DNA of 64,000 bases from Norana najaformis. Lineage: Eukaryota; Annelida; Clitellata; Crassiclitellata; Hormogastridae. Under the pieces are notes generated by a model, which saw only the letters and a list, made by a program, of their open reading frames with translations, had not been told where the DNA came from and did not search any database. Where the stretch lies: the NCBI GenBank assembly GCA_964023275.1, contig OZ029913.1, positions 43,896,757 to 43,960,756 of the forward strand. The letters are read 5' to 3'. Below are positions 1-13,100 of the stretch, piece after piece. A program made the position numbers and the translations under genes. Every line of letters begins with the position of its first letter. The stretch's first letter is position 1.

Positions 1-1134
1 ACCAAGTGCATGGTGGATACATGTGGATGTCAAAGATAGGTGCTAGTAGTGCAGTTGCAGATTGCTGATGTCTTTGGCACCGACCACTGCTTCCGTGGTT
101 TGAATCGTAGTGCATCATGTGAAATTGTTTATTTATTTAATGCATTTATTATGCACACAAAGTCAGTAAATCTGAATTGAGGCGAGATACAAGTGCATAC
201 AAACTACTTGTCCAGCGTCGTTACAGAGAGTCCACTTGGCCGTTTTTTGCTCGAACCCACAATCATTGAGTTAAGAGCCCAACTGCTACTGAATAGACCA
301 CAATGACGATTCATCATCAAGCCAAGCATCTGTAGAGAGAGATTGAGTACAACCTGCATTTCACTTGGAGACTACCATTGATTGATGCAGTGTTCATTTT
401 AAAAACAGCACTGTAGAAGCTATTAGATTAGGTTGACTAATCGAATGGATTATGAGTAAAATGCATGTATGTTTGTATGTATGTAAGTATGTAACTGAAC
501 ACATAAGTACCGATAAGTTGTTCTAAACATTTCAAAGGCATTCGTTGCCTGCCCAAATTTTTCCCTTGGAAAAGCGATGAATTGATTGAAGTCTTGTGTA
601 TTATAAATTGATGCCTTAGAAGTTATCAAATTAGATTGAACAGCATCCTAGACTGGTCCCTTTAAATTTACGAACAAGCTGTTATATCATACTGGTCAAT
701 TTATGTAGGTCCTCAAAAAACTACTTGGGTCTGTACAAATAGGCTAACATCCTCCTGTGTTGGCATTCTGTCTTCTTGTGTATACAGGGCTGTGGTGGAA
801 TGCTACCAGCTGCTGAAGATGAAAGCTTTTTATATTGATGAATGTTTCACTTTTGGCAGCACTTCACGCTCTCCTGGACTTTGGCTACAGCTGCTGTGTT
901 AATATTATCACCAACAACAGCATTAGCATCATCATCAGAACCCACATGACCATAAGTGGCATTGTCACAAAAAACTGTCGCCAGGAGACTTAGCATCATT
1001 ACCAGATACCAGCATTAGCTTCGTCACCAGTGTGAACTTGTGCTGCATAGTTGTAAGCAGCCGCTGTAGAAGCATCAGAGGCAGTGTATTTATATAATTT
1101 ATCCACGTGAAATGACGTCATCTGTTCATTGCAG

Positions 1135-4100
1135 ATCCGCCGTATTTCATAACAAGGCCACGACCCATTTATCAGAGGCACCAGGGACAGTCCGTTACCA
1201 TGCCATGCGTTGCTGAGGGCGACCCAAAGCCAACAGTTCTCTGGAGGAAGGTAAGCTGTGATCAGTGCAAGTCCTTATGATAGGATTGGGGTGAGTTCTA
1301 AACTAAACTAAGCTGCTCTAAACTGAAAACTTACCTCTTCCAGTCTGTTTATGGTTCTTAATGTTTACAAATGTGGGCAAAATGTGACCCAGCTTAAAAC
1401 TGCAGGTATTCATAACAGGAACCTATAAATGTGAACCTTCCATATATATATATATATATATATATATTGTCTTGTCGACTTTTCTTCAACCATCCTCGAC
1501 CAGAGGACTGGCTGCACCACGGACAATTTTGTGCCATCTGCTTCTGTCCCTCGTTGCTTGTAATAACTGGTCAAACATTCAGTCCACGACTTCGTGTTGT
1601 CTGTCTGTGTCATCTTGGGTCTTCCCCGAGCTCGGGATCCAGGAATTGTATGTGCCCTGGATGATCGCTTTCTCTAGGCAGTCTCCATTCTTCTGTACCA
1701 CATGTGTGAAACATGAAGCTTCCTGTTTTTGATTAATTCGAGAAGATTCCTCTCTACTCCACCTGCCATGGACACTTAATTTCAAATGCATTTATTCCTG
1801 CCTCTTCAACTTTCTTTATGGTCCAGTTCTCACAGCAATATACTGTGCAAGCAATATGCTGTGACCTTTTCATGCATTCTTTACTGCTGCCCAATGCCTT
1901 GTCCTTTTGCCAGTCTTGAACGAATCTCTTTGCTGCAGTCAGAGTCTTCTGTCATAAGTGAACCAAAGTATGGAAATATGTCAACCTGCTGAAGTTGACT
2001 ACCTTGTACTCTGATGTTACAGGTTGTACCATTTGTTACCATGATCTTTGTTTTGTCCACATTAATCAATAGACGATGGTTGCTGCTTGCTCGATCTAGA
2101 CAATCCACTATCTCCTACAGCTCCACTTACGAGATTGCCAGCAGAACAGTGTCATCAGCACAACAGAGATTTGTAACTATTTGAATTCCACCATATGCAT
2201 ATGATTATATAATGTAAACTCTTCAGCCTGGTGGATTGAAAGTCTGTGATCATGCCATGATGAGTTCTCTTGTCATGATTAGTCATCTTGCTGCTACAAA
2301 TCACCTTGCCAAAAAATCAGTCATCTTGCCACAATCAGGAGCACCAGTGGAGCACACAAGTGGAGCACACATCTTGAATATCTTTCTGTCTGACAGGGAT
2401 TTGAACTCACAACCTCTGGGGTGGCAGTCCAACATGCTTTCTACATGTACTGCACTATCACAATATGAGTGGTGGCTACACAATTCAGTCATTCAGATTA
2501 TACTAGGTGTGTGCTTGGAGCAGACATGGAACACCCCAAAACTCCTTGGAATGGCTGGTTCAGTCAGTGTTCCTTGACCTTCTTGATGAATGAGTTTATG
2601 GACATTGATGCAAGGTTTCTCTTCATATTTTTTATGCAGATGAAACTGAATAACGTTCAGTAGCAGCAGTTTGATATTCATTTCAAATTCTTAACAAGAT
2701 TTAGTAAAAATTTTTGAAATGACTTAGATTGGGTTCAAGTCCATTAAGGATTATATTAGCAGATTTATACTGATTTCTGTCACCATCCCATCTCAAGTTG
2801 AGTTTTCAGCAAGAAGCGTAAATGTTCCAACGTAATTTGGAAAGTTGTATATGAAGTAGGTCTTAACATTAATTTTGATTTAGTAAAAATATTTTCCAAA
2901 GTTTATATACCTAATTGTGTAGCAATAACAATGATGACGAAATTGGATGATAATGTAGTAACAGTAATTATAATACTTTATCGACTTCACGAAATGTCTC
3001 TAAACTCACTGTTTTGCCTACAGTTCAGTTGAAAACATATAGCAGGTTAACAGATGCATTACTTACTTACTTACTTCTTGCTGGCTTTCAAACATCTGGA
3101 TATCTAACTGCATTTCACCAGGCAACCGAATAACCATGCCTCAGATTTATATTTCTGTGTGACTTTGCTTGCATTACAAATTGTAATAATTATAATAATA
3201 ATCTTAAAAAGCAATAGAAATAAAACAAGAAAGTAATAGAAAATGTGATGAAAATGCTGCTGCTGCTGAAGATGATGATGATGCGAAAGAGGAGTGGTAG
3301 GAAGGAAGAAGGAGGGAAGGAAGGTGGCCCAGTGAAGGGGCAGCACATCGAAGACTTCAACGGCTGTACACGGATGTTGATGTGATAATGGATGCCTCAA
3401 CACTGGAGACAATACCAGCGAATTTATAATAATAATAAAAATTAAAATAATAATAATTATAATAATAATAATAATAATAATAACAATAATAATAATAATG
3501 AAGAGGCAGATGGCAGCCCAAGACCTAAGCAACAATTTATAGGTTCCATTAACTGAGAACAAGCAATAGGTTGTGCAGATGTTAACCATGGACACAGTCG
3601 ATATATTTTGGTGAACATTCGTTTGCTTCACTGCAATGTTATAATAATAATAATAATAAAAATTTCAGAGTATTTTCAATGCAGTTTCTTTTTATGGCTG
3701 TTTCATTGGGCCCGACATTGACAAAGACCAGTCTTTCTAGATGAAACAAATCGATCTTTTCTTTGGCTTTGGGTCTGGTCCTCTGAGTTTTAAATAAAAC
3801 TAATACTTAGTAAAAAAAGCCGTTTCCTGTGACTGCTGCAGTCAGTTCATCTCACAAATTAGAAGATGTCTAGACACGAATTTGGGGTTTCCTTCTGTTG
3901 CACTCACGACATCTTTGGATATCTTTGCGATTTGTTAGCCTGCACATGTCCATGAAAGTCTTTCTGATCTGCGCTGGCAATTTATATCTCTCTGCCTGGC
4001 TGCTCTTCCCCTGCAGGCCACCACTTCGTCTCGGTAGACTGAGTGTTTGCCAATCGGATGTACTTGATCTTCGCTCTGTTTTAGGATGTATTTGCACATC

Positions 4101-7100
4101 TGAATATTTATATAGCGCTTTTCTAAGCACCCTCCAAAGCGTTGCACATTGGCGTGTGCTCTTCATATGTGCTGTTTTATGGCAGTGCATGTGTAAGTAT
4201 AGTATGTGTATATAGGTGTGTATGTAAGTATAGTATATGTGTATCTGTGTATAGTATGTTTGTGTGTATACATAGCTAGGTATAATATGTATGCAGGTAT
4301 GTGTCTATGTATGTATCTATGTATGTATCTATGTATGTATAGTATTTGTGTATGTGTTTGTTTTTATATATGTGTGTATTGTATAGTACAATATATTTGT
4401 GTATGTGTAGTATGTTAGTATGTTTTAGAGTGTATTTTTTTCCTGTGTATGTTTTTGTATGTATATATGCATGTAAGTACTGTGTGTATGTATGTATAGT
4501 GTATGTGGATTTTGTAGCATGAGAGCAAGCATGTATTTATGTGCACTCTGAAATTTGAACCCCAGGCACAAATGTGCAAGGTAAGCGAAGTAGTGCTTTT
4601 ATGATAACAACGCTACAGCAGTAGCCAGATTGAATTAGATACTTTCCACTACATATTGCTTGAGTACGGAACAGATACGTGGAATTTTCAGTGCCCTAGT
4701 CTGGTCTTAGATTGCATTACCATGTGAAGATGCATCAGCGTGAAAAAGGTTAAAGGCCAGTGGAGATTAAGCCAGCATCTATGCACCTTCTAAACTTCAA
4801 ACTCTGCTGGATCAGCCTCAGAAGGCACCATGTAATTGTCACCATTCATTCAAGATCCAAATGTCTACTGTGGAAGTCCGCGTCATGTTGAAACAAGTCA
4901 CCACAATCAGTGCGGCCCCAGAATACATAAGAGAGTTCAGTCTCTAGCCAGCCACGTTGACAAAAGTTACTTTCTACAGCCCATTAGGACTTGTTGGTCC
5001 ATGCTTCCATACAATGATGTGGGCACATTGTGCTTTCTTGTGCACTGGACAGCCCTTCTGGAACAGCTTTCAGGAAAAAATATGCACAACTCCACCACAG
5101 AAAAGACACATTTTCAACCTGCCTTAGTCAGAACTTTTTAGATCTCTTAGACAGCCATGTTTTAACAGCTTTGTGAAGCTCTTTAAAGTTGCTGTATAAA
5201 TAGCTGCATATAAACATGCATAGATGCATGTAGTCGATTGCATATGCCTGTTTAGTAGGCATTGGTCATGTCATCATGTCTCATTTTCTGCACATTACGG
5301 ACAAGAACTTTGAATGCAGTTTCATCAGTCAACAAGTGTTGCCGTCCTTCAGTATGCAGACGACACCCAGGCTTATGCCCATGGTCCGGCGGAGGCAGCC
5401 CTTGTCCAGAGGATCCTCGATGCCACATCTGTTCTTGACCTATGGATGTCCTCCAATCGCCTCTGCTTGAATTGTAATAAGACCCAGTTCATCTGGCTTG
5501 GTGGCCGCTTACAGCTCGCCAAGATCGATCTCTCCTCCTTACGCCAAAGATTTCCAGATATCTCCTTCTCTACTACGTTCCGGGATCTTGGGGTTGTACT
5601 GGATCGGGAGCTTTCCCTGTCTGCTCATGTTAACAGCGTCTCTCGCTCTTGTTTTTACCATCTTCATCAGCTCCGTACCATTCGCCGTACTCTTTCCTTT
5701 CACGCTATCTCCACACTGGTCCATGCCCTCATTTGCACCAGGGTTGACTTTGGGAATGCCATCTTTACCGGGCTATCGCTTGCCAACACTGCTAAGCTAC
5801 AATCTGTTCTCAACTCTGCTGCTCGTCTCATAGGGGGCATTCCAAAGTATGGCCACATCTCGTCTTATATTCGTGACACTCTTCACTGGCTCCCCGTCCA
5901 GCAGCGTGTCCACTTTAAGACCCTCTCCCTCATGCGCAATTGTGTTCTTGGCTCTGCTCCCCTTTACCTCATGGGCTTCTGCACTTTGGTCTCCTCGTTG
6001 CCGGGCCGTAGCAACCTTTGCTCGGCCACTCAAGATCTCCTGTTTGTCTCTCGCATGCGTACCGCTGCAGCCCAGTCCAGAAGCTTTGCCTACGTTGGTC
6101 CCACTTGCTGGAATCGTCTCCCTCGAGTATTGCGACTTGAGCTCCTTTCTCTCCCCCTCTCATTGTTCCGCAGGCGCCTGAAGACTGTACTGTTCAACAC
6201 TGATTTTACTTTTTCGGGTCGGAAGCACCTCTGTTGAGTTTATGCTCTAAGAGGCGCTTTATAAATCTCAAATTACAATTACAATTACAACGATGGATGA
6301 GACTGCTGGTGAGCGGTAAAGGCAACACACTTGTTTGTATGCCATTGTGGAAACTCCTCAGAAACTGGTCCAGAGATCAAAAGATCAGTTTTCTGAAGCA
6401 CAAGCACAACCACCACAGTTCAATGACAGGACAAGTTTTTTAACCTCACAAGTTCGTCTGGTTCTGTTGCATGCAGTAGCTTGCCAGTGGAGACTTTTTC
6501 AAGCTGTTCGAACATTCTGTTTTTCTTGAACTTTTATTGAATGTTTAGCATCATTAGGCAAGCGAGGAGTGCCTTTGAGAGGTTCTTAAAGTCACTCTAG
6601 AAATTTTCAGGCACATATGTTGTTGGTCTGTGAGTGGGAGGATGGCTTATTTGTGTGTGGGAGGGAATTCGATCGAAATTCGACCCGGCTTCTCCAATGG
6701 ATTATGATTTTTATTGCAAGTTTGACTTGAAGCAACCATGTCGACTGATGCCTTGGGCGTTATGATAATGGCACTGTAGAAGTCTTTAGGTTAGATTAGA
6801 TTAGGTGCCTGCATATATTTCTTCGTGCGCTGTTTCGATGAGACCGAAATCATAAACAGTGAACTATGAGAATTCAACGAAATGTTCAGGTCTAAACGCA
6901 TGTAAACTGCATGGACCAGACGAAGACTAGAGTGAACGTCCTCTTGTAGTTCCCTTAGACCATCCTCCAGTTGTGGCGGCTAGACTAAGGCTGACAGCTC
7001 GCTGTCTTGTCCAGCCTAGGACTGACAGTAGCATGTGGAATCTATTAACAAATGTGGGCAAAATGATTTTGCTTTTATTTGAGATGGTCTTCTGTGTCGA

Positions 7101-10100
7101 CCATCCATCCATCCTTTCTTCGACAGCCGCGGGCGGCCGTTAAATTGCTTGATATGCTGCCCTTTTACTGCGCTGCCTTCCTTCCTCCCACCCTCGTTCC
7201 CTCCCTATCGTCTTCCCGCCTTCCCTCCACTAGCTGCATAGACATTTCCTTTAGCTTTAATATCGATCAGAATATTGGCACCAAAAGCATTTGGATGGCT
7301 TGGCAGTACGACAAGAATTTACAGTGGTTCAGAGGTAGCATTTATTAAAAATTTATTATGATCATATGGTCGTAAGATGGTAGTGTTATTGTCAGAGTAA
7401 GATGAAACGACTGTAAGCTATTATGATGATGTTATTGTGGGAGTATGTTCAAATGATGTATTGATGAAATGATGAAATGATTAGTTTGCTATGCTTATGT
7501 TATTGTCATGAGATGATATGATCATAAGATGTGATGTTTGTTGGAGAATTTGATGGTACGATGATAAGCGTGCATGTTTCTACATTATAGTGGTGAGTCT
7601 TGAGTATTAGATAGTATGATTTTATTTGGTATATACAAGTAAAATAGCAGGATGATAAGATGGAGTGATGGTGTGAATAAGACGATGAGATGGTGTGATG
7701 TCAATCATTGTATGGAAAACACTAGCAAGAGATAAGTACGAGATCTGACATGAATTCCTTTGTAAAAATTGTTACTGTTTGTCACTGCAAGAGAGAGAGA
7801 GAGAGAGAGATATTTTTTATTGACAACCAAAAAAAAATAATTAACAAGCACAATTAAAGTCTGTCACATACAGTGGTGCCAATGGGCTGACCTAAAAGGA
7901 ACAAACAGTTCCGCTACTAAGGTCACCTATTTACATCATGGATTACAAAAAGGTGACAGTAAAATACTGAGTAAAACAATTAATAATCTAAAATATAAGT
8001 AATTATTATAATCAATGTCATTGCATAAACCTAAACAAAACAAAAAACACTTAACTAAGCACCAAAAAATACTTAACTACGTGCATTGAGTATATGAGAT
8101 TTTAGATTTGTTTTAAACTGGTATAATGTTGGCAAGCTAGTAATAACAGTTGGCAGAGAATTCCAGAATGACGGTCCACATATTATAATACTAAACTGCC
8201 TATTAGTAGTGTGAACAGAATGTTTATGATACATATGAGATGATCGTGTATAGTGACCATGCACATCTGAATTCATACAAAAGTATTGGTAGAAGTCCAC
8301 AGGTAATAGATTATTTTTTAGTTTAAACATAAATAAACCTATTTGCAATTTATTAATACAATCAAAAGGTAATATTCCTTGACTATGAAAGGACAATCGA
8401 GTGCTGGTTCTGAAGGGTAGATTAAATATAATTCTGATGATGCGTTTCTGTAGGGTTCTAAGATTAGACAGGCGAGTATGATATGTGGAAGCCCAAACAA
8501 TGTTGCAATACGAGATATATGGATATATTAAGGAGTAATATAGGTTCAATAATATATTTTGATTGATTGATCAGGCTTTGTCAGATGTGACTGATTGATT
8601 GTCAGTTTGAAAGAAGGGTCACATTGATAATAGCCACACTGAATCTTGGAACAAAAAATTGTAAATGTGGATTATCAGCAGAGTAACATATAAGATGGTC
8701 GTTACAGCAGTCCCTTAATCCAGATTCTGCAAGAGACAGCCGCTTGCACATGTTTGCAATATTTTTGGTTGGCCTAATTTCTTGTGTGGTTGATGTACTC
8801 ATTTTATAGCCAAGTTTGCTGCACTAGTGGAACAGAAATCCTGAAATATTTTCTGTCCTAGTGGGGATTTGAACACCCAACCTCAGGGGTGACTGTCCAG
8901 CACGCTAACCATTATACGTATTTTTTAACCTGAGGTATGTATGATCCATCAGGATTATAAAAGTTAGAGGAGCACTGTTCTGGAATGGCTGTTCTTTGCT
9001 GAGGCTTTGCGGATCATCCATAAGAACCTCTGCAGAAAATGACCTACTTTGGAGCCATCCCTCCCCTTGTCCGCATTTGGCATTACCCTCCCTAACCATC
9101 CCCTTTGCAGACATCTGCACTCCTGTTGAGTATTAAGACCTGGATTAGGTCTTTAGATAGATTAGGCTACCCTGTCGATCTTGCAAGGCTAACTTGTCTA
9201 CGGAATGAGGTACTTTGATGCTGTGGTGTCTAGCTAACGGACTCGAATTAGCTCCAACGCAATACAGACTGTCTGCTGCTTGACTGAAGTTGATGTTTGA
9301 GGCAGAGGCTGTACCGAAATAACTGCATGATTAAATTTAGATGCAGACGGCCCATTGGGCATAGCACCCTCCCTTGTCCACATTTTGGGTGCCCCTCCAA
9401 GTAGGTCTAGATAGCTAGAATCTTATCCAGAACTCCTTGCTCTTATTGTTTGCATCCGTCCTTAATGGACGTTTAGTGGAGAATGGTGCTAAAAACAATA
9501 TGGCATTTAAGTGCTAGATAAATAAATGTAAATGTGTAGGTTTTATATAGATGGACATATATTAATACTAATGGAGCAAATTATTCTCCTGTTATCTCCC
9601 AATACTGGTGCAGTGCGGTAGCCAAGGTGGTTGTCTTGAATTATTTGATCCAAAGTTTAATATTATTATTGTTATTATTATTATTATTTTATTATTATTT
9701 TTATTATTATCACTATCATTATTATTATTATATTTTCTTACTCATGGAATTATTATCATTATCATTAAATCATCGTTGTTATTCAGACAGTGTTAGATAT
9801 GTGCATGATCTCTTTTGATGTTCAAAGGTCGAAGGTCCATTTCCTGTCAAGACAAAAACGCTGTACAACGAAGGAAACTTGACGATAGTTCATCTGACAA
9901 AGGAAGACCAGGGAACATACGAATGCATTGCATCAAACATCGTTACTGGAGTGATAACAACATCACTCCTCATCATTGAACGTAAGTGCTTTTTGAATCA
10001 TTTATAAGCCTAACTCAAGCTCCTCAATTGTCCGAGGGCTTCCGCAGCATCAGCTTTGAATGCGTGGTCTGCCGAGTGCCATAGAATAGGCGTAGTCATC

Positions 10101-13100
10101 TTTTATGAAGATAATCTGCGGGGCGAAGAAGATTAATATCAATTGGACACCAATTTCCTTTAAGGTGCTGGCTGCCTCTGTAGCGTCAGCATATGGCCCA
10201 CCAACCATCCTCGTCATTTACCTTCTAGGCTTTGTCTATCTTCTTTAGTGAGCTCTTCTCAATTATGGAGTGAATTGCAACCTACAACATCCAGCTGGTG
10301 ATAGCCAGTGACCTCAGTCTCCACTTAGGGAATCAGTCCCGGCCGGAAACCAGGCAGTTCTGCTTAAAGAATTTGGACTGGTGCAGCACATGGCTGAATC
10401 AACGCATGAGTACGGTGGTCGGCTTGACACAATAGCCACCAGAGACGACTGCACAGTGGCGGATCTGCACATTACACAACCAGCACTGTCAGATCGTGGC
10501 CTCGTGACCCTTACCATCTTGTTTATTCATGAGACTGTGATTCCTGTCCTCGGGCATATCCGTGGATGGAAGAACTGGGATTGTGATGCCTTCAGGTCAG
10601 CGATACGTGGGTATCCACCCTGTAAAGATTACCTTCATGGATACTTCAGCTGTCTCTGACTATGTGACACAACAAGGAACCTGGTTGACTTGCTGCTGCT
10701 GCCAGACCGTCCGTTGCAATACGCAGTAAGCCACTCACAACATGGTTCGATGTACAGGGTGGCGCAAAAAAAACCGGACTATTAGTTTTTCCAATTGCAT
10801 CGCTTGAAGAATCAAAGTAATTATCGCCTTAAAACTATCATTAGACAGAAATGACACAGAAAAATGAGAGCGCTACATAAAATAAAAATGACGTCATATA
10901 TTCTATGGCGTTAACTATTCTTTGTACCGTCATGGCGAAGCGTCTGTTGACAAGTGATGATAAATCGTTAATTCGTGCGTTAAGACTCGAAAAAGGATGG
11001 GGTTCGCTTCGAATGATTAGAGAATTACCCACAACGACAATGGAAGCGAAGTACGTTGAATGATTTGATTAAAAAGATTGACGAAACTGGCGACACTAAA
11101 AGAAAACAGGGTAGCGGTCGACCGCTATTGATATTGAACATTTGAAAGAAGTTCTGACCGCATGCTGGGACGAAATCAGCGAGGACACTATCAGCCGGGC
11201 TATTTGACAGTTTCGCAAGCGATTATCATTGGTTATCGCAAGCAAACGGAGGACATATTGAACATCACTTTGACTGAAATTTCTTACGCATTCAAAACAT
11301 TCTGAAATTTTACAGTTCATTCAATGTTATATTAAATGCCAAACCCAAATGTCACTAGTCCGGTTTTTTTTGCGCCACCCTGTAGAATGCCGTGCTCTAC
11401 ATCGCCAGACCAGACAGCTTGAGAGAAGTTTTAGGCATTCAAGATCCCCAGATGGTCGAACGTCTTGGATTCACTCAATCAAAGCAATGCATTCAAGATA
11501 AGGGAAATGGAACGTGAATACTTGGAGGCTATCACTACATGCCAATCTTGTGACCTGTGGAAACTGTGGTCGACAGTCAATAGAATAGCCTCCTTGGGCA
11601 TTCTGGAGCGGCACTTGCAACAATGGGTTCATCGTTCACGGCTGAGGAGTGTAGGGAGTATTTTGCCATGAAGATCAATTCCATCCGTGCTGATGCTTCC
11701 AGTTTCCCTTCTCCAGAATTCCCTCCCACTATTTGTCTGTAGGGCAAGAGGTGTCTCTAGTGATGATCATCCTCTCGTCTCCGCCAAAGTCCTACGAACT
11801 TGACCCTCTTCCACCATGCCTTATACAAGAATTTGTGGAAGATCTTCCACTCCTTATGCTTCTCTGCAACCACTCACTTCAGGTGGCATTCTACCGGCTT
11901 CTTAAAAACTCTCCATACTGCTTCCTTCCCTAAAGTATGCAGGACTTGATCCAGGCTATAGGGTCAACTCTCAACTTATATCTGACATGACATTCTTGCT
12001 AATATTATTGAAAAAAAATGTTGCTTTTCATATGACATTGTGTCTGGATTGTAAAAATTTGCTCCTGTTCAATCAATCAGGTATTAAGAAAAGAAAAGCC
12101 ATTCCACCCAAGTCCCTTTTGGTTCACCTGCTATCGGATACATATGGTGCCATGGACAAGGCCCAGGTTACCCTCCTGGCTCTGTTTGATATCAGTGCGG
12201 CCTTTGACATGGTCGATCACGACATTCTTTTTCGTTGATTGTCCATCTTTTTTGTTATCTCTGGCAAGCTGCTGACTGGCATCAATCCTTTTTGCATGAG
12301 CGCATGTCCTGCACTGTCTTTCAGTCTACTCGATCCTGCTGGGCTGCCACTCCCTTTGGCCTACCCCAGGGCTCTATTCTTGACCCACTGTTCTACACAC
12401 TCTCCACTGCCGATATTGCAGCTGTCCTGGCCTCCAACTCCATGCTGATGATATTCAGAGTTATATGCTTTACTTGGCATCTGATGCCCTTGCTGCAGTG
12501 GCTACAATGCAGCAGACTATGGTGGGCGCTGTATGTGGTCTTGGAGTTGTCCTGGACCAAGAACTCGCTGTCTCTGAACATGTAAATCTTGTCTGCCGCA
12601 CATGCTTTTATTAGCTGAGCCAACTGCAAGTTATTTCTCGTTCACTTTCATCCAGTGCTGCAATTACCCTTGTCCATGGTTTTGTTAACAGCTGGATTGA
12701 CTACTGTACTGCCATCTATGCAGGTCTGTCTTTGGGATGCATTGGGCAGTTTAAGCACGTCTTGCATACAGCTGCAATGCTTGTTGGTGAAATTTCCAAG
12801 TTTGACCATGTGTTGCATTATATGCATGACATACTCCATTGGCTGCCAGTTTCTCAGTGCATCGAATTTAAGATCTTGATGTGGGTCTGGCAATGCCAGT
12901 TGGGGGATGCACCTTCCTACTTGCATAAGCTCTGTTGCCCTGTTTCCAGTTTGCCTGGATGCAGAAATCTTTGTTCCGCGGCCCGAGGCGAAATTGTTGT
13001 TCCTTTCACTTGCACTGCAACGATGCAATGTCATGCCTTCTCAGTGGTTGGACCTCTTGTGGAATGGCCTCCCTTCCAATCTGCATGTCCTTCTGGCAAG

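Noticed and set aside
3104-3631. 175-codon minus-strand open frame
   Set aside because: Its middle is poly-isoleucine from the (ATT)n microsatellite; no domain and no splice logic.
3870-4190. 106-codon minus-strand frame ending in a basic, Arg-rich sequence
   Set aside because: No family recognised. A piece of the same DNA (GAATTTGGGGTTCCTT-like) recurs near 26310, so it is more likely part of a dispersed repeat than a gene.
8850-8915. Possible tRNA gene on the minus strand
   Set aside because: A- and B-box-like words are present, but no acceptor stem pairs and several related copies exist; this is a SINE head.
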